Shown here piece after piece: positions 28,351 through 37,293 of a stretch of 64,000 nt of DNA. How positions within the stretch are numbered: the first letter of the stretch is position 1; the number at the start of each line of letters is the position of its first letter. The notes beneath the pieces were generated by a model, which ran no database searches, had not been told where the DNA came from, and saw only the letters and a list, made by a program, of their open reading frames with translations. Origin of the DNA: JAWLAT01 sp041395325 (lineage in GTDB: Bacteria; Pseudomonadota; Gammaproteobacteria; Xanthomonadales; SZUA-5); the NCBI GenBank assembly GCA_041395325.1, contig JAWLAT010000002.1, positions 62,001-126,000 of the forward strand, read 5' to 3'. The position numbers and the translations under genes were made by a program.

Positions 28351-31197
28351 CTACGGCGAGACTGCTGGCAATGGTCGCGCCAACATCGCTTCGAGCGTCG
28401 TCGCGTCGACCGCCGGCGAGTAGAGGAAACCCTGGGCGAGTTCGCACCCGTACTGCGCCAGCAGATCGCGCTGCTCGACGCTTTCCACCCCTTCGGCCAC
28501 CAGGCTCAGCTGCAGGTCGGTGGCGAACTGCGCAATGGTGCGCACGATGGCACGATGGCGCGCGTTGCTGGACAGATCCTGGACGAAGCCGCGATCAACC
28601 TTGAGGCCATCGAAGGCGCTCTCGGAGAAGGACACCAGCGAGGAATAGCCGGTGCCGAAGTCATCGACAACCAGACTGACACCCAACTCCTGCAACGCGG
28701 TCAGCTGCTCGCGCAGGGCGGCGCTGGGCCCACGAAAAACGGTCTCGGTGATCTCCAGGTGCAACTGTTTGGCGGCCACGCCGCTGCTGGCCAGCAGCCG
28801 CTGCAGTACCGGCGCAAAGTCGGTGGCGGCAAACAAGCGGTTGGACACATTCACCGACAGACGCTGTGGCGCCAGCTCGGCCAGCCGTTGTTGCCAGTCG
28901 GCCTGATGTTCCAGCGCGATCTCCAGCATGCGCAGATCGATCGCCGGGAGCATGCCGGCTTCCTCGGCAACGTCGAGGAAATGTTTGGGCAACAACAACC
29001 CGCGCTGCGGGTGATTCCAACGGACCAGCGTCTCCACACCGACGATGCGCCCGCTGCTGAGTTCGACGATCGGCTGGAAGTACGGCTGCAGCTCACCGCG
29101 GTCCAGTGCAAAGCGCAACTCGGTCTCCAGCGCCAGGCGGCTGCGGGCGGCGGCATGCATCGCGTTGTCGAACAGCACGTGTGTGCCGCCACCGTTGGCC
29201 TTGGCACGAAACATCGCGGTGTCGGCATCGCGCAATGCGTCCTCCGGGTCGAGCAGCCCGTCCTCGAGCAATACCAGCCCGATCGATGCACCGGTGAAGA
29301 CCTGGTGGCCACGGACGCGGAAGGGCTTGCCCAACAGAGCGTGTATCCGTCGCGCCAGCGCCTGCGATTCGGCCTCATCGACCGCTTCGCGGGAGAGCAG
29401 GGCGAATTCATCGCCACCATAGCGCGCAATCCAGGCATCTCGGGCCAGTTCCCGATGCAGGCGCTGGCCGAACTCGAGCAGCAACTGGTCACCGGCCGCA
29501 TGTCCCAGGCTGTCGTTGACCAGCTTGAACCGGTCCAGGTCCAGCAACATGACCAGGCGTCGCTGGCCGCTGGCCTGGCGCAGCTGATCCAGCGCCTCCT
29601 GCAGTCGCTGTTCGAAACGGCGGCGATTGTCCAGACCGGTCAGCGCGTCGTGGTGCGCCAGGAACGTCAACTCCTCCTCGGCCTGCCGACGAGCCGTGTT
29701 GTCGAGCAGGCTGCCCTCGATGCGCGGCGGTGAGCCGTCGCTCTGGTCGGTCAGCCGAGCGCTGGTCAGGGCCCAGAAGCTGCTGCCATCGCGGCGCAGC
29801 AGCTCAAACTCGCGATTGACCACACGCCCACGGGTCTGCAGTTCCAGCAACGTGCGATCACGCGCCTGCGGATCGAGATACCAATCGCGCATGTTGCGCA
29901 CTTCACGCTGCATCTGCTCAGGTGTGTCGAAGCCAAACATGCTCGCCATGGCCTCGTTGACTTCGATCAGCTCACCGGCCTGGGAGCTTTGGAACATGCC
30001 CAACAGCGCGTGTCGAAACAGCAACCGGTAGCGTTCCTCGGCTTCTTCCAGGCGGTGCTGCTGAGCCCGTTCCTCGGTGATATCGCGCAGTGTGCCGATC
30101 GATGCAGGTTCGCCGCGATATTCGACTGCGCCAGCGCGGACCGCGCACAAGCGTTTCTCGCCGGTCTTGCGCAGCAGGTGGATCTCATACAGCTGGGTAT
30201 CGGTGGAGCCGGCTTCACGGTCGGCCTTGCGCTGCTGCTGCGCCGCCAGATCCTCCGGCGCGACCCAATCGAAGTAGTTGACGCCCAGCAGCTCCGATTG
30301 CGCATAGCCCAGGATCTCGGCGAGCTTGTCGTTGGCGAAGATCACCTGACCGTGCTGCATCAGGAACACGCCATCACGAGAATTCTCGACCAGATTGCGG
30401 TAGAGCGCCTCACTTTGTTGCAGCGCTTCCTCGGCCTGCACCAGATCGCCGATGTCCAGCACCGAGCCCTCGATGAACAGCGGTTCACCACTCCGGTCGC
30501 GAATCAGACGGGCGCTTTCGCTGACCCAGATGACACGGCCGTCGATGCGTCGCCAGCGCGCACGTTCGTTGAGGAAACCGTCGTTTCGCAACAGTCGCCG
30601 CTGCAGGCGTTCGGCATCAGCGGCATCAACGTAAGGGAATTGGGGCGCCGGAACGGGGCTGCTGAGCAACGGGTCGACATCGCGATAGCCATGCAACTGC
30701 GCCAACGCCAGATTGGCCTGCAGCAATCGACCGTCCTGGCAGCGGCGCCGATACAGGCCCAGTGCCGACTCCATCGCCAGGGACCGGTAACTGTCCAGTT
30801 CCCGCTCGCGCGCGGCTAGTTCATTGTCGTAGCGCCGGACGTCAAGAATGAGGGAGAACAGATAGGGCGTGCCCGCATACTCGATCACGCAGCAGTTGAG
30901 CAGTCCGTCGTAGCACTCACCGCGGACATTGCGGACTGACACCGGTTGCGCGGCAGCGAAGCCACTGCGCTTGAGCAGGGCCAGCAACGCCCGCCGTGCT
31001 TCGTCGTCGCGCCACATGCCGACATCGACGCTGCTTCGACCCAGTACCTCACTGGCCGGCAGTCCCAGCAGTGACAGGAAGGGCCGGTTGATCGCCACGA
31101 TCTGCGAGTTGTCGACCCGCGAGGCCAGCGCCAGCGCGCCAGGACCGGCGAAAGCCTCAATGAAGGCCTGCAGTGGCGGCGGTGGCGACGCATTCAT
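28351..31197 (-). CDS. multi-PAS GGDEF/EAL signalling protein
   Basis: The 948-residue protein has about four PAS-type sensor segments in the first ~520 residues (e.g. NSRDGVFLMQHGQVIFANDK near 280; HALLGMFQSSQAGELIEVNE near 395). A GGDEF domain (IARYGGDEFALLSREAV) and a C-terminal EAL domain follow. The GGDEF core is intact, but the inhibitory RxxD site is not seen six to nine residues before it. The EAL signature reads ETL (GVETLVRW); other catalytic residues are present (LEITETVF, VVDDFGTGYSSL, LKVDRGFVQDL, VAEGVES), so it may be an active phosphodiesterase. No membrane segment is seen; it is probably a cytoplasmic redox or ligand sensor. Monocistronic. Confidence 0.92.
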   Translation of the reverse strand: MNASPPPPLQAFIEAFAGPGALALASRVDNSQIVAINRPFLSLLGLPASEVLGRSSVDVGMWRDDEARRALLALLKRSGFAAAQPVSVRNVRGECYDGLLNCCVIEYAGTPYLFSLILDVRRYDNELAARERELDSYRSLAMESALGLYRRRCQDGRLLQANLALAQLHGYRDVDPLLSSPVPAPQFPYVDAADAERLQRRLLRNDGFLNERARWRRIDGRVIWVSESARLIRDRSGEPLFIEGSVLDIGDLVQAEEALQQSEALYRNLVENSRDGVFLMQHGQVIFANDKLAEILGYAQSELLGVNYFDWVAPEDLAAQQQRKADREAGSTDTQLYEIHLLRKTGEKRLCAVRAGAVEYRGEPASIGTLRDITEERAQQHRLEEAEERYRLLFRHALLGMFQSSQAGELIEVNEAMASMFGFDTPEQMQREVRNMRDWYLDPQARDRTLLELQTRGRVVNREFELLRRDGSSFWALTSARLTDQSDGSPPRIEGSLLDNTARRQAEEELTFLAHHDALTGLDNRRRFEQRLQEALDQLRQASGQRRLVMLLDLDRFKLVNDSLGHAAGDQLLLEFGQRLHRELARDAWIARYGGDEFALLSREAVDEAESQALARRIHALLGKPFRVRGHQVFTGASIGLVLLEDGLLDPEDALRDADTAMFRAKANGGGTHVLFDNAMHAAARSRLALETELRFALDRGELQPYFQPIVELSSGRIVGVETLVRWNHPQRGLLLPKHFLDVAEEAGMLPAIDLRMLEIALEHQADWQQRLAELAPQRLSVNVSNRLFAATDFAPVLQRLLASSGVAAKQLHLEITETVFRGPSAALREQLTALQELGVSLVVDDFGTGYSSLVSFSESAFDGLKVDRGFVQDLSSNARHRAIVRTIAQFATDLQLSLVAEGVESVEQRDLLAQYGCELAQGFLYSPAVDATTLEAMLARPLPAVSP

Positions 31198-31233
31198 GAC
31201 GGCAGTATAGCCGTTCGCGATGTGAGCGAGGGG

Positions 31234-32004
31234 TCAGGCCAGTGCGTCCAGCAAGGCCTGCACTTGCGCATGCTCGGCGTTGAGGGCGCGACGCGCCTGG
31301 CGCCAGTTTGGATAGAGTCGGCCGACGGCCTGCCAGAAGGCCGGGCTGTGGTCGCGATGTTGCAGGTGGGCCAGTTCGTGAGCGCAGACATAGTCGGCCA
31401 TGTCCGCAGGAAGAAAGATAAGTCCCAGGTTCAGGCTGATGTCGCCGCGGGGCGACAGGCTGCCCCAGAGACTGCGCATGGCCCGGATACGCAGCTGGCC
31501 TGGCCGCAGCCCATGCGTGTCGGCCAGCTCCGCGATGGTGGTCCGGGCACGATCAAAGAGCCGTCGACGCAGGGCGCTGCGCAGCAACTGACGCAGGCGG
31601 GGCTCAAAGCGCGGATGGGATGGATCCAGCCCGATGCAGATCGGGTCGCCGTCCAGATCGACCCTGGCGGGCCCTGAACGACATTGCCAATGGCGAACCT
31701 GACCCCACAGTGGCAAGCAGCCGTTGGCGGTCAGCTGCAATCGATCCTGCAGGTCATGCTGCAGTTGCGAATGCCGTTCGTGCTGGGCGCCGATCCATGC
31801 GCGGCTGTCGCACAGAAAACCCGCCACGGCGGTCGCACTCACGCGCGGTGGCAGGCGCAGTTCCAGCATTGGTCCGGACATGACCAGCCGCAGCCGGCGA
31901 CTGCGCGGCGAGAGCACCACCGAGGTTGGCATGCCAACCGGCACAGACGCGGTCAGCAGCGCCTGCAACTCGGCCAGGATGGCTGGTGGCAGCGCCGGCT
32001 TCAT
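31234..32004 (-). CDS. YgjP/DUF45 family zinc metallopeptidase
   Basis: The 256-residue product has the metallopeptidase core VCAHELAHLQHRDHSPAFWQ, an HExxH variant (HELAH) with a third histidine, typical of the YgjP-like/SprT-related DUF45 family. SLWGSLSPRGDISLNLGLIF upstream of it is the other conserved segment. It is a probable cytoplasmic protein of unknown target. It is separated by about 40 bases from rdgC on the same strand. Confidence 0.87.
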   Translation of the reverse strand: MKPALPPAILAELQALLTASVPVGMPTSVVLSPRSRRLRLVMSGPMLELRLPPRVSATAVAGFLCDSRAWIGAQHERHSQLQHDLQDRLQLTANGCLPLWGQVRHWQCRSGPARVDLDGDPICIGLDPSHPRFEPRLRQLLRSALRRRLFDRARTTIAELADTHGLRPGQLRIRAMRSLWGSLSPRGDISLNLGLIFLPADMADYVCAHELAHLQHRDHSPAFWQAVGRLYPNWRQARRALNAEHAQVQALLDALA

Positions 32005-32045
32005 GGAGTCGAATGCCTGGGTGCGGGCCCCGGTGGTTCCAGCGA

Positions 32046-32948
32046 TCAGCCGTCGAAGCCGAACAATTCGTCGAGGCGACCGAACAGCCGCGTCAGCTCA
32101 TGCGTCATCAACGCAAAGCGGGCGTCCAGTTCGGCAGCCGCCTCCTGGCGATCGCTGTCGAGTTTCTCCAGGACCAGATCGAGGAACTTCAGCTTGCGCA
32201 GCTTCAGCTGGGCGTCGATCACCACGCTGATGCGCTGGTCGTAGACCAGGCCCAGTCGGTTGACCACCTTGCCGTTGCGCAGATGCTCACGGATCTCCTC
32301 GGCCTCCAGATCATGCCCACGGGCGCCGATCACGGTGTGCGTATCGGCCGGGTCACGCAGCTCGCATTCCTCACCGAGTTCGAAATCGGCCGGCAGCGGC
32401 TCTTCGCCTGCCAGCCAGGCGGTGAGCAGGGCCGAAGGATCGGTATGAGTAGTCAGCGGCTTGGCCGGAAAACTCCCCAGCGCTTCGCGCAATTCGTGCG
32501 CCACCGCTTCGGCGGTCTTGTCGCTGCCGCTGTCGACCACCAGCAGGCGACGCTGCCGGTCCAGATAGGCGCTGGTCGAGGAACGGACGACGAAGGCCTT
32601 GGGCAGCAACTCGCTCATCGCCTGTTCGGCTAACTCGCGTCGACGGCGCTTGCCCGGCGGGCGTCCGGTTTCCGATTCGATCGCCTGCACCTGTGCGTGG
32701 ACGTGCTCGGCCACTACGGCTGGCGGCAAGATGCGCTTTTCCTGTCCCAGGTTCAGCAGCTCAAAGCCGGCCAGACCGTGCAGCAACTCCTCCTGCTCAG
32801 GCCCGAAGGGTGAGACGAAGCCCATCGAGAAGGACTCCAGTGGCCCACAGGGTGGGCGACGCCGGCTGGCCATGGCTTCGGCCAGCTCGCCGGCGGCCGG
32901 CACCGCATCACCTTCCCAGCGCAGCAGCGACAGGTTCTTGAACCACAT
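32046..32948 (-). CDS. rdgC: recombination-associated protein RdgC
   Basis: RdgC is a ring-shaped DNA-binding protein that restrains RecA. The 300-residue protein starts MWFKNLSLLRWEG, the family's standard N-terminus (MWFKNLx), and contains GFVSPFG, the KRRRRELAEQAMSELLPKAF segment and LDLVLEKLDSDRQEAAAEL near the C-terminus. Length and motifs match the proteobacterial family. Confidence 0.95.
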   Translation of the reverse strand: MWFKNLSLLRWEGDAVPAAGELAEAMASRRRPPCGPLESFSMGFVSPFGPEQEELLHGLAGFELLNLGQEKRILPPAVVAEHVHAQVQAIESETGRPPGKRRRRELAEQAMSELLPKAFVVRSSTSAYLDRQRRLLVVDSGSDKTAEAVAHELREALGSFPAKPLTTHTDPSALLTAWLAGEEPLPADFELGEECELRDPADTHTVIGARGHDLEAEEIREHLRNGKVVNRLGLVYDQRISVVIDAQLKLRKLKFLDLVLEKLDSDRQEAAAELDARFALMTHELTRLFGRLDELFGFDG

Positions 32949-33078
32949 GGCACACCTCTGGGTGATGGGGGGCGCGCAGCGTAGCGGAGGGGCGGGGGAG
33001 TGCCAAGGGCGGTGACGAGCTTCGAGTCCACAGGGCAGGTTGTCAGCAGCAACCAGACCGCCTGCGAGTCTGACGATC

Positions 33079-33954
33079 TCAGCCTTCTTGCACGATCACG
33101 GGCAGCACTTGCCCCAGCAGCCAGTCGGCGGCACTGTGACGGGGTGCCTCCGGATGGCCACTGAGGGCGGCGAAATCGAACAAATCGCGGTCGGCCAGTT
33201 GCGAGGGGCGAATGTTCTGCAGGGCTCGGAAAATATGCTCGATGCGACCCGGGTTGCGCCGTTCCCAGTCGTGCAGCATGCCCTTGATCGCCTGTCGCTG
33301 CAGGTTCTCCTGCGAGCCACACAGATTGCAGGGCATGATCGGATAGCCGGCAGCGTCGGCGTGGGCCTGCAGATCCTGCTCGCTGACATAGGCCAGCGGT
33401 CGGATCACCACATGGCGGCCATCATCCGAGCGCAACTTCGGCGGCATCGCGGCCATCCGGCTGCCATGGAACAGATTCAGGAACAGGGTCTCGACGATGT
33501 CATCGCGATGGTGGCCCAGCGCGATCTTGGTCATGCCCTGCTGCTCGGCAAAGGCATACAGCGCGCCCCGGCGCAGCCGTGAGCACAGGCCGCAGTAGGT
33601 CTTGCCTTCCGGCACGACCCGCTGCACCACGCTGTAGGTGTCCTGTTCGAGGATATGAAAGGGCACGCCCAGCTGTTGCAGATAGGTCGGCAGGATGGTG
33701 GGGTCGTAGCCGGGCTGCTTCTGGTCCAGATGCACCGCGATCAGCTCGAATGAGACCGGTGCCTTGGCCCGCAGCGCCAGCAGGATCTCCAGCATCGCGT
33801 AGCTGTCCTTGCCGCCGGACAGGCAGACCATGACGCGGTCGCCGTCCTCGATCATCGAATAGTCGGCAATGGCCTGACCCACCAACCGGCGCAGCCGCTT
33901 GGCGCGCTTGAGCTGTTCGTGACCGGTGCTGCGGGGATCGGTAGACATGGACAT
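33079..33954 (-). CDS. ttcA: tRNA 2-thiocytidine(32) synthetase TtcA
   Basis: Thiolates C32 of certain tRNAs using ATP and an Fe-S cluster. The 291-residue product has the PP-loop VMVCLSGGKDSYAMLEIL and two CxxC motifs, YCGLCSRLRRGALY and PCNLCGSQENLQRQ, that bind the cluster; HHRDDIVETLFLNLF lies between them. The start is the ATG at 33954 (MSMSTDPRST); the frame is open further upstream without similarity, and an ATG six bases later is an alternative. Confidence 0.94.
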   Translation of the reverse strand: MSMSTDPRSTGHEQLKRAKRLRRLVGQAIADYSMIEDGDRVMVCLSGGKDSYAMLEILLALRAKAPVSFELIAVHLDQKQPGYDPTILPTYLQQLGVPFHILEQDTYSVVQRVVPEGKTYCGLCSRLRRGALYAFAEQQGMTKIALGHHRDDIVETLFLNLFHGSRMAAMPPKLRSDDGRHVVIRPLAYVSEQDLQAHADAAGYPIMPCNLCGSQENLQRQAIKGMLHDWERRNPGRIEHIFRALQNIRPSQLADRDLFDFAALSGHPEAPRHSAADWLLGQVLPVIVQEG

Positions 33955-34069
33955 GGCTGGCGACAGGCAATCGCGCATTTTAGCCCGCATGGCGCACAAA
34001 GGCTTGTCGAGGTGACGCGCCGAACCAATGCTGTGTAGTTGCCGCAAGCGACTCCAGACCTCAGCCCGG

Positions 34070-35893
34070 CTATGTCGCCGCTTCCGCGGGTCCATTGGCT
34101 GGGGTCGCTTCGCTCGCCAGGTCCTGCGGCGGCCTCAGGGCGATCAACGTTGCACCCGCCGAACCACTGGCCGGGTGGGCGGCATCGAACAGCCGCGGGC
34201 GACCGTCGCTGTCGATGGCCAGCAGGGCGATCGCCTGCGGGTGCTGCTCGCGATAGCGGCTATAGCCGAAGTTCTCGGTCAGCCGCGTGGCCCGCATACG
34301 CCAGCCGGCCTCCAGTGCCTGCTCCAGCTCCTTCAGTCCGACCTGTCCACCCAGCCAGCGTCGCGCAGTCAAATGTCGCTCGATCGGCTGCGTGCTCTCG
34401 CCGCCGGCGCTGAACGGCAGGAAGAAACGCCGCGCCGCCCCGAACTCGGGCTCGTAGCGCAGACAGGCCAGGGCATTGAGTTCGCTGCGATGCGACACTG
34501 CCAACAGCAGGCCCATGTCGGACAGATCGAGCAGACGCTCGGTACGCAGATCGGCAGGGTCGCCGTAGAAGGCACTGAGCTCGGCCATGCGCGCCTCGCG
34601 CACGCTGTTCCAGTCCGGATCGAGCAGTTGCACCGGCACGCCTTCCTTGCGCAGCGCCTGCGCCAGACTGCGGCCGAGTCGGTTGGCGCCGACGATCAGC
34701 AGGCCACGCGGCCGCGGTTGTGCCACCCCCAGCCAGCGGGCCAGTGGCGCGGCGGTGGCGCTCTGGATCAGCACGGTGCCGAGGATGATGGCAAAGGTGA
34801 AGGGGACCAGTTTCTCGGCCTGCAGATAGCCGATCGCTTCCAGTTTCAGGGCGAACAGGGCCGACACCGCGGCGGCGACGATGCCGCGCGGGGCGATCCA
34901 GGCCAGGAAGGCGGTTTCGGGCCAGCTGAAGGTGGTGCCCAGCCGGCAGCACAACACCATCAGCGGGCGCGCGACGAACTGCACGAACAGCAGGAAGCCG
35001 ATCGCTGGCAACAACGTCTTCTGCAACAGCAACAGATCGACCCGGGTCGCCAGCAGGATGAACAGCACCGAGATCAGCACCGTCGCCAGATGCTCCTTGA
35101 AATGGGCAATCGGCTCGATGTCCAGATCCTTGCGATTGGCCAGAATCACGCCCATCAGGGTGACGGCCAGCAGACCGGATTCGTGCGCCAGTGCGTCCGC
35201 GCCGGTGAAGACGCCCAGCAGCACCGCCAGCGTGGCGTAGTTCATCAGATAGTCGGGCACCAGCCGAAAACGCAGCAAGCGATCCAGCGCGAAAGCACCC
35301 GCACCGCCCAGCAGCACCCCAACCAGGGCCATCTTGCCCAGCACCCAGGCAGCCATGGCGCCATCGCCCGAGCGCATGAACTCGAACACCAGCACGGCGA
35401 GGATCGCCCCCATCGGATCGACCACGATGCCCTCCCAGCGCAGCGCATCGCCGACGCGGCGGCTGGGCCGCACGCTGCGCAGCAACGGCGAGATCACCGT
35501 CGGGCCGGTGACCGACAGAATCGCGCCGAGCAGAAAGGCCAGCGGCCAGGCGAGGCCGCCGATCCAATGTGCGCCGCCGGCCAGCAGCAGCCAGTTGACG
35601 CCCACGCCCCAGGTCGACAGGTTGCGAATCATCCGGTGATGACCGCGGATCTCCGCCAGCCGCAGCGTCAGCGCGCCCTCGAACAGGATGATCGCCACCC
35701 CCAGCGACACCAGCGGCAGCAGCAGCCGCCCCAGCAGCGCATCGGCATTGAGCAGGTCCAGACCGGGCCCCAGCAGCAGGCCCACGCTGAGCAGGAACAG
35801 AATCGCCGGCAGGCGCAGGCGCCAGGCCAGCCATTGCGCAGCAAAACCCAGCGCAATCACGCCGGCGAGGATCAGGGCAGGGGACAGCGACAT
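34070..35893 (-). CDS. CPA-type cation/proton antiporter with TrkA-N domain
   Basis: The 607-residue inner-membrane protein has 11-13 hydrophobic helices (LILAGVIALGFAAQWLAWRL, LLLGPGLDLL, LGAILSVTGPTVISPLLRSV with the antiporter TP motif, AFLAWIAPRGIVAAAVSALF). A C-terminal Rossmann RCK/TrkA-N domain follows (GLLIVGANRLGRSLAQALRK) and then a TrkA-C-like end. This is the layout of K+ or Na+/H+ antiporters regulated by NAD(H). The ATG at 35893 was chosen because the upstream frame is not similar to the family. The cation is not determined. Confidence 0.88.
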   Translation of the reverse strand: MSLSPALILAGVIALGFAAQWLAWRLRLPAILFLLSVGLLLGPGLDLLNADALLGRLLLPLVSLGVAIILFEGALTLRLAEIRGHHRMIRNLSTWGVGVNWLLLAGGAHWIGGLAWPLAFLLGAILSVTGPTVISPLLRSVRPSRRVGDALRWEGIVVDPMGAILAVLVFEFMRSGDGAMAAWVLGKMALVGVLLGGAGAFALDRLLRFRLVPDYLMNYATLAVLLGVFTGADALAHESGLLAVTLMGVILANRKDLDIEPIAHFKEHLATVLISVLFILLATRVDLLLLQKTLLPAIGFLLFVQFVARPLMVLCCRLGTTFSWPETAFLAWIAPRGIVAAAVSALFALKLEAIGYLQAEKLVPFTFAIILGTVLIQSATAAPLARWLGVAQPRPRGLLIVGANRLGRSLAQALRKEGVPVQLLDPDWNSVREARMAELSAFYGDPADLRTERLLDLSDMGLLLAVSHRSELNALACLRYEPEFGAARRFFLPFSAGGESTQPIERHLTARRWLGGQVGLKELEQALEAGWRMRATRLTENFGYSRYREQHPQAIALLAIDSDGRPRLFDAAHPASGSAGATLIALRPPQDLASEATPANGPAEAAT

Positions 35894-36135
35894 GCCAGCT
35901 CGAACGGCAATGGGGCGAACAATCTGGCAGCGGGACGCGGGGGGTGCAAGCTTCAGCGAACCGGGATGTTCCGGTGCAACGATCGCGTCGTCTTCCGAAA
36001 ATCGTTGAACGTTGCGCGCTGGCGGCGGCCGCCAATCGACCCTGTCCGCTCGGCGCACCAATTCGCAACCCGGCCACGACGGTCGAGCATGCCGCTCCGC
36101 CATACTCCTGGCCTGACCGGAACGGGAGAGGGGCG

Positions 36136-37053
36136 GTGACGATCGACGCCAGTGCCAGGGCCCACGTGGTGGCGCTGCTGCTATTGATTCTGCCCATGTC
36201 GGGATTTGCCGCCTGTCCGCCGCAGGGTCAATCCGTCGAGCAGGCCAAGGCCTTGATCGACAGTGGCCATGTCATCGACGATCAGGCCACCCGGCAGTCC
36301 TATGCCCTCGAACTGGCCGACTGCCTGGCCAGTCCAGACCCACTGCTGCGCGATCGACTGGCCTACACCGGCCTGGCCACCTGGCTGCGCGGGGGGCAGC
36401 TGGAAGTGGCGACTCGACAGGCACTGATCGAGCGCTTGCGGGCGGTGGTGGCGGCCGGGCCGGACCCGTCCGGGTTTCATTGGAGCTTCTCGATGATGGT
36501 GCTGTCCGAACTGGTCCGCGCCGACCGCATCGACCCGCAACTGGCGCCAGCGGAACTGGCCGCCATCGTGACCCAGGCAGCCGCAGCCTATCGGCGCATC
36601 GATGACCATCGAGGCTACGATGCACAAGCCGGTTGGCGCCATGCACCGGCCCACGGCGCCGACTGGCTGTTGCAACTGGCGGTGCATCCGGGCGTGGGTG
36701 CCGACGCGCTGGCCACACTGATGCAGGCCTTGGCCAGCCAGATTGCCCCAACCGGGACGCACGCCTACATCCACAGCGAATCCGAGCGCCAGGCCCGCAG
36801 CGCGTACTTCGCCTATCAGCGCGACTTGCTCGACGCGGCCTGGTGGCAAGCCTGGCTGGACACGCTGGTCGCGCCAGGTGAACTCGGCCAGTGGGGCGCG
36901 GCCTTTGACAGCGAGCCGGGTCTGGCCCGGCGCCACAACACGCTGGCCTTCCTGCACGAGCTGGGCTTCGCGGCCCGCGCCAATCCGTCCGAGATCAACG
37001 CCCAGTTGGCGGCGATGGTGGATGGCGCGGTGCGGACGGTGAAGGGGGGCTAG
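36136..37053 (+). CDS. exported hypothetical protein
   Basis: Family not recognised. The start is the GTG at 36136, following GGGAGAGGGG. It gives a signal peptide (RAHVVALLLLILPMSGFAA) and a mature protein of about 280 residues, mostly helical (YALELADCLASPDPLLRDRL; AAIVTQAAAAYRRIDDHRGY). The repeated helical pairs resemble HEAT/DUF2785-type proteins; WRHAPAHGADWLLQLA is reminiscent of DUF2785 (WRHATAHGADLL pattern). This is a by-eye resemblance. Confidence 0.7.
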   Translation: MTIDASARAHVVALLLLILPMSGFAACPPQGQSVEQAKALIDSGHVIDDQATRQSYALELADCLASPDPLLRDRLAYTGLATWLRGGQLEVATRQALIERLRAVVAAGPDPSGFHWSFSMMVLSELVRADRIDPQLAPAELAAIVTQAAAAYRRIDDHRGYDAQAGWRHAPAHGADWLLQLAVHPGVGADALATLMQALASQIAPTGTHAYIHSESERQARSAYFAYQRDLLDAAWWQAWLDTLVAPGELGQWGAAFDSEPGLARRHNTLAFLHELGFAARANPSEINAQLAAMVDGAVRTVKGG

Positions 37054-37055
37054 GA

Positions 37056-37092
37056 ATTGAGGGTTGAGGGATCAGGGGTCAGGGATCAGGGG
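37056..37092. repeat. GGGTCAGGGATC-type repeat, first arm
   Basis: The sequence after the 36136 gene is a run of degenerate seven-base units (TGAGGG, ATCAGGG, GTCAGGG). An inverted set of the same units lies at 37261-37293, at the very end of rtcR, so the two can pair across about 170 bases. Related runs recur at 38887-38921, 40512-40586 and 41431-41467. Confidence 0.7.
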
Positions 37093-37260
37093 GCGTCAGC
37101 ACCGATTGACGTCGGGTGCTGTGGATTCTCCCAAACTGGAAGCATCCTCCTGCATGATTTCTCGGGGAGCGCGGTTATGCTCGGCGGCTGACGTCGGAAT
37201 CGACTTCGTCGGTCTATCGACAGGCAGCAACTCCCGACGGGTCGCGAAAGTGCGGTGCTC

Positions 37261-37293
37261 TCCTGACCCCTCAGCCCTGATCCCTCAGTCCTT
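37261..37293. repeat. GGGTCAGGGATC-type repeat, inverted arm within rtcR end
   Basis: CCTGACCCCTCAGCCCTGAT and the following units are the reverse complement of the repeat at 37056-37092. They overlap the 3' end of rtcR, whose last residues (GLRDQG) and stop codon are encoded by repeat units. The coding end therefore appears to have been set by repeat insertion or expansion. Confidence 0.7.

Noticed and set aside
34028..36139. A 703-codon open frame on the plus strand opposite the antiporter
   Set aside because: It is the complement of a strongly supported CPA antiporter gene. The product is Gln/His/Arg-rich with no domain, as expected of a shadow frame in high-GC DNA.
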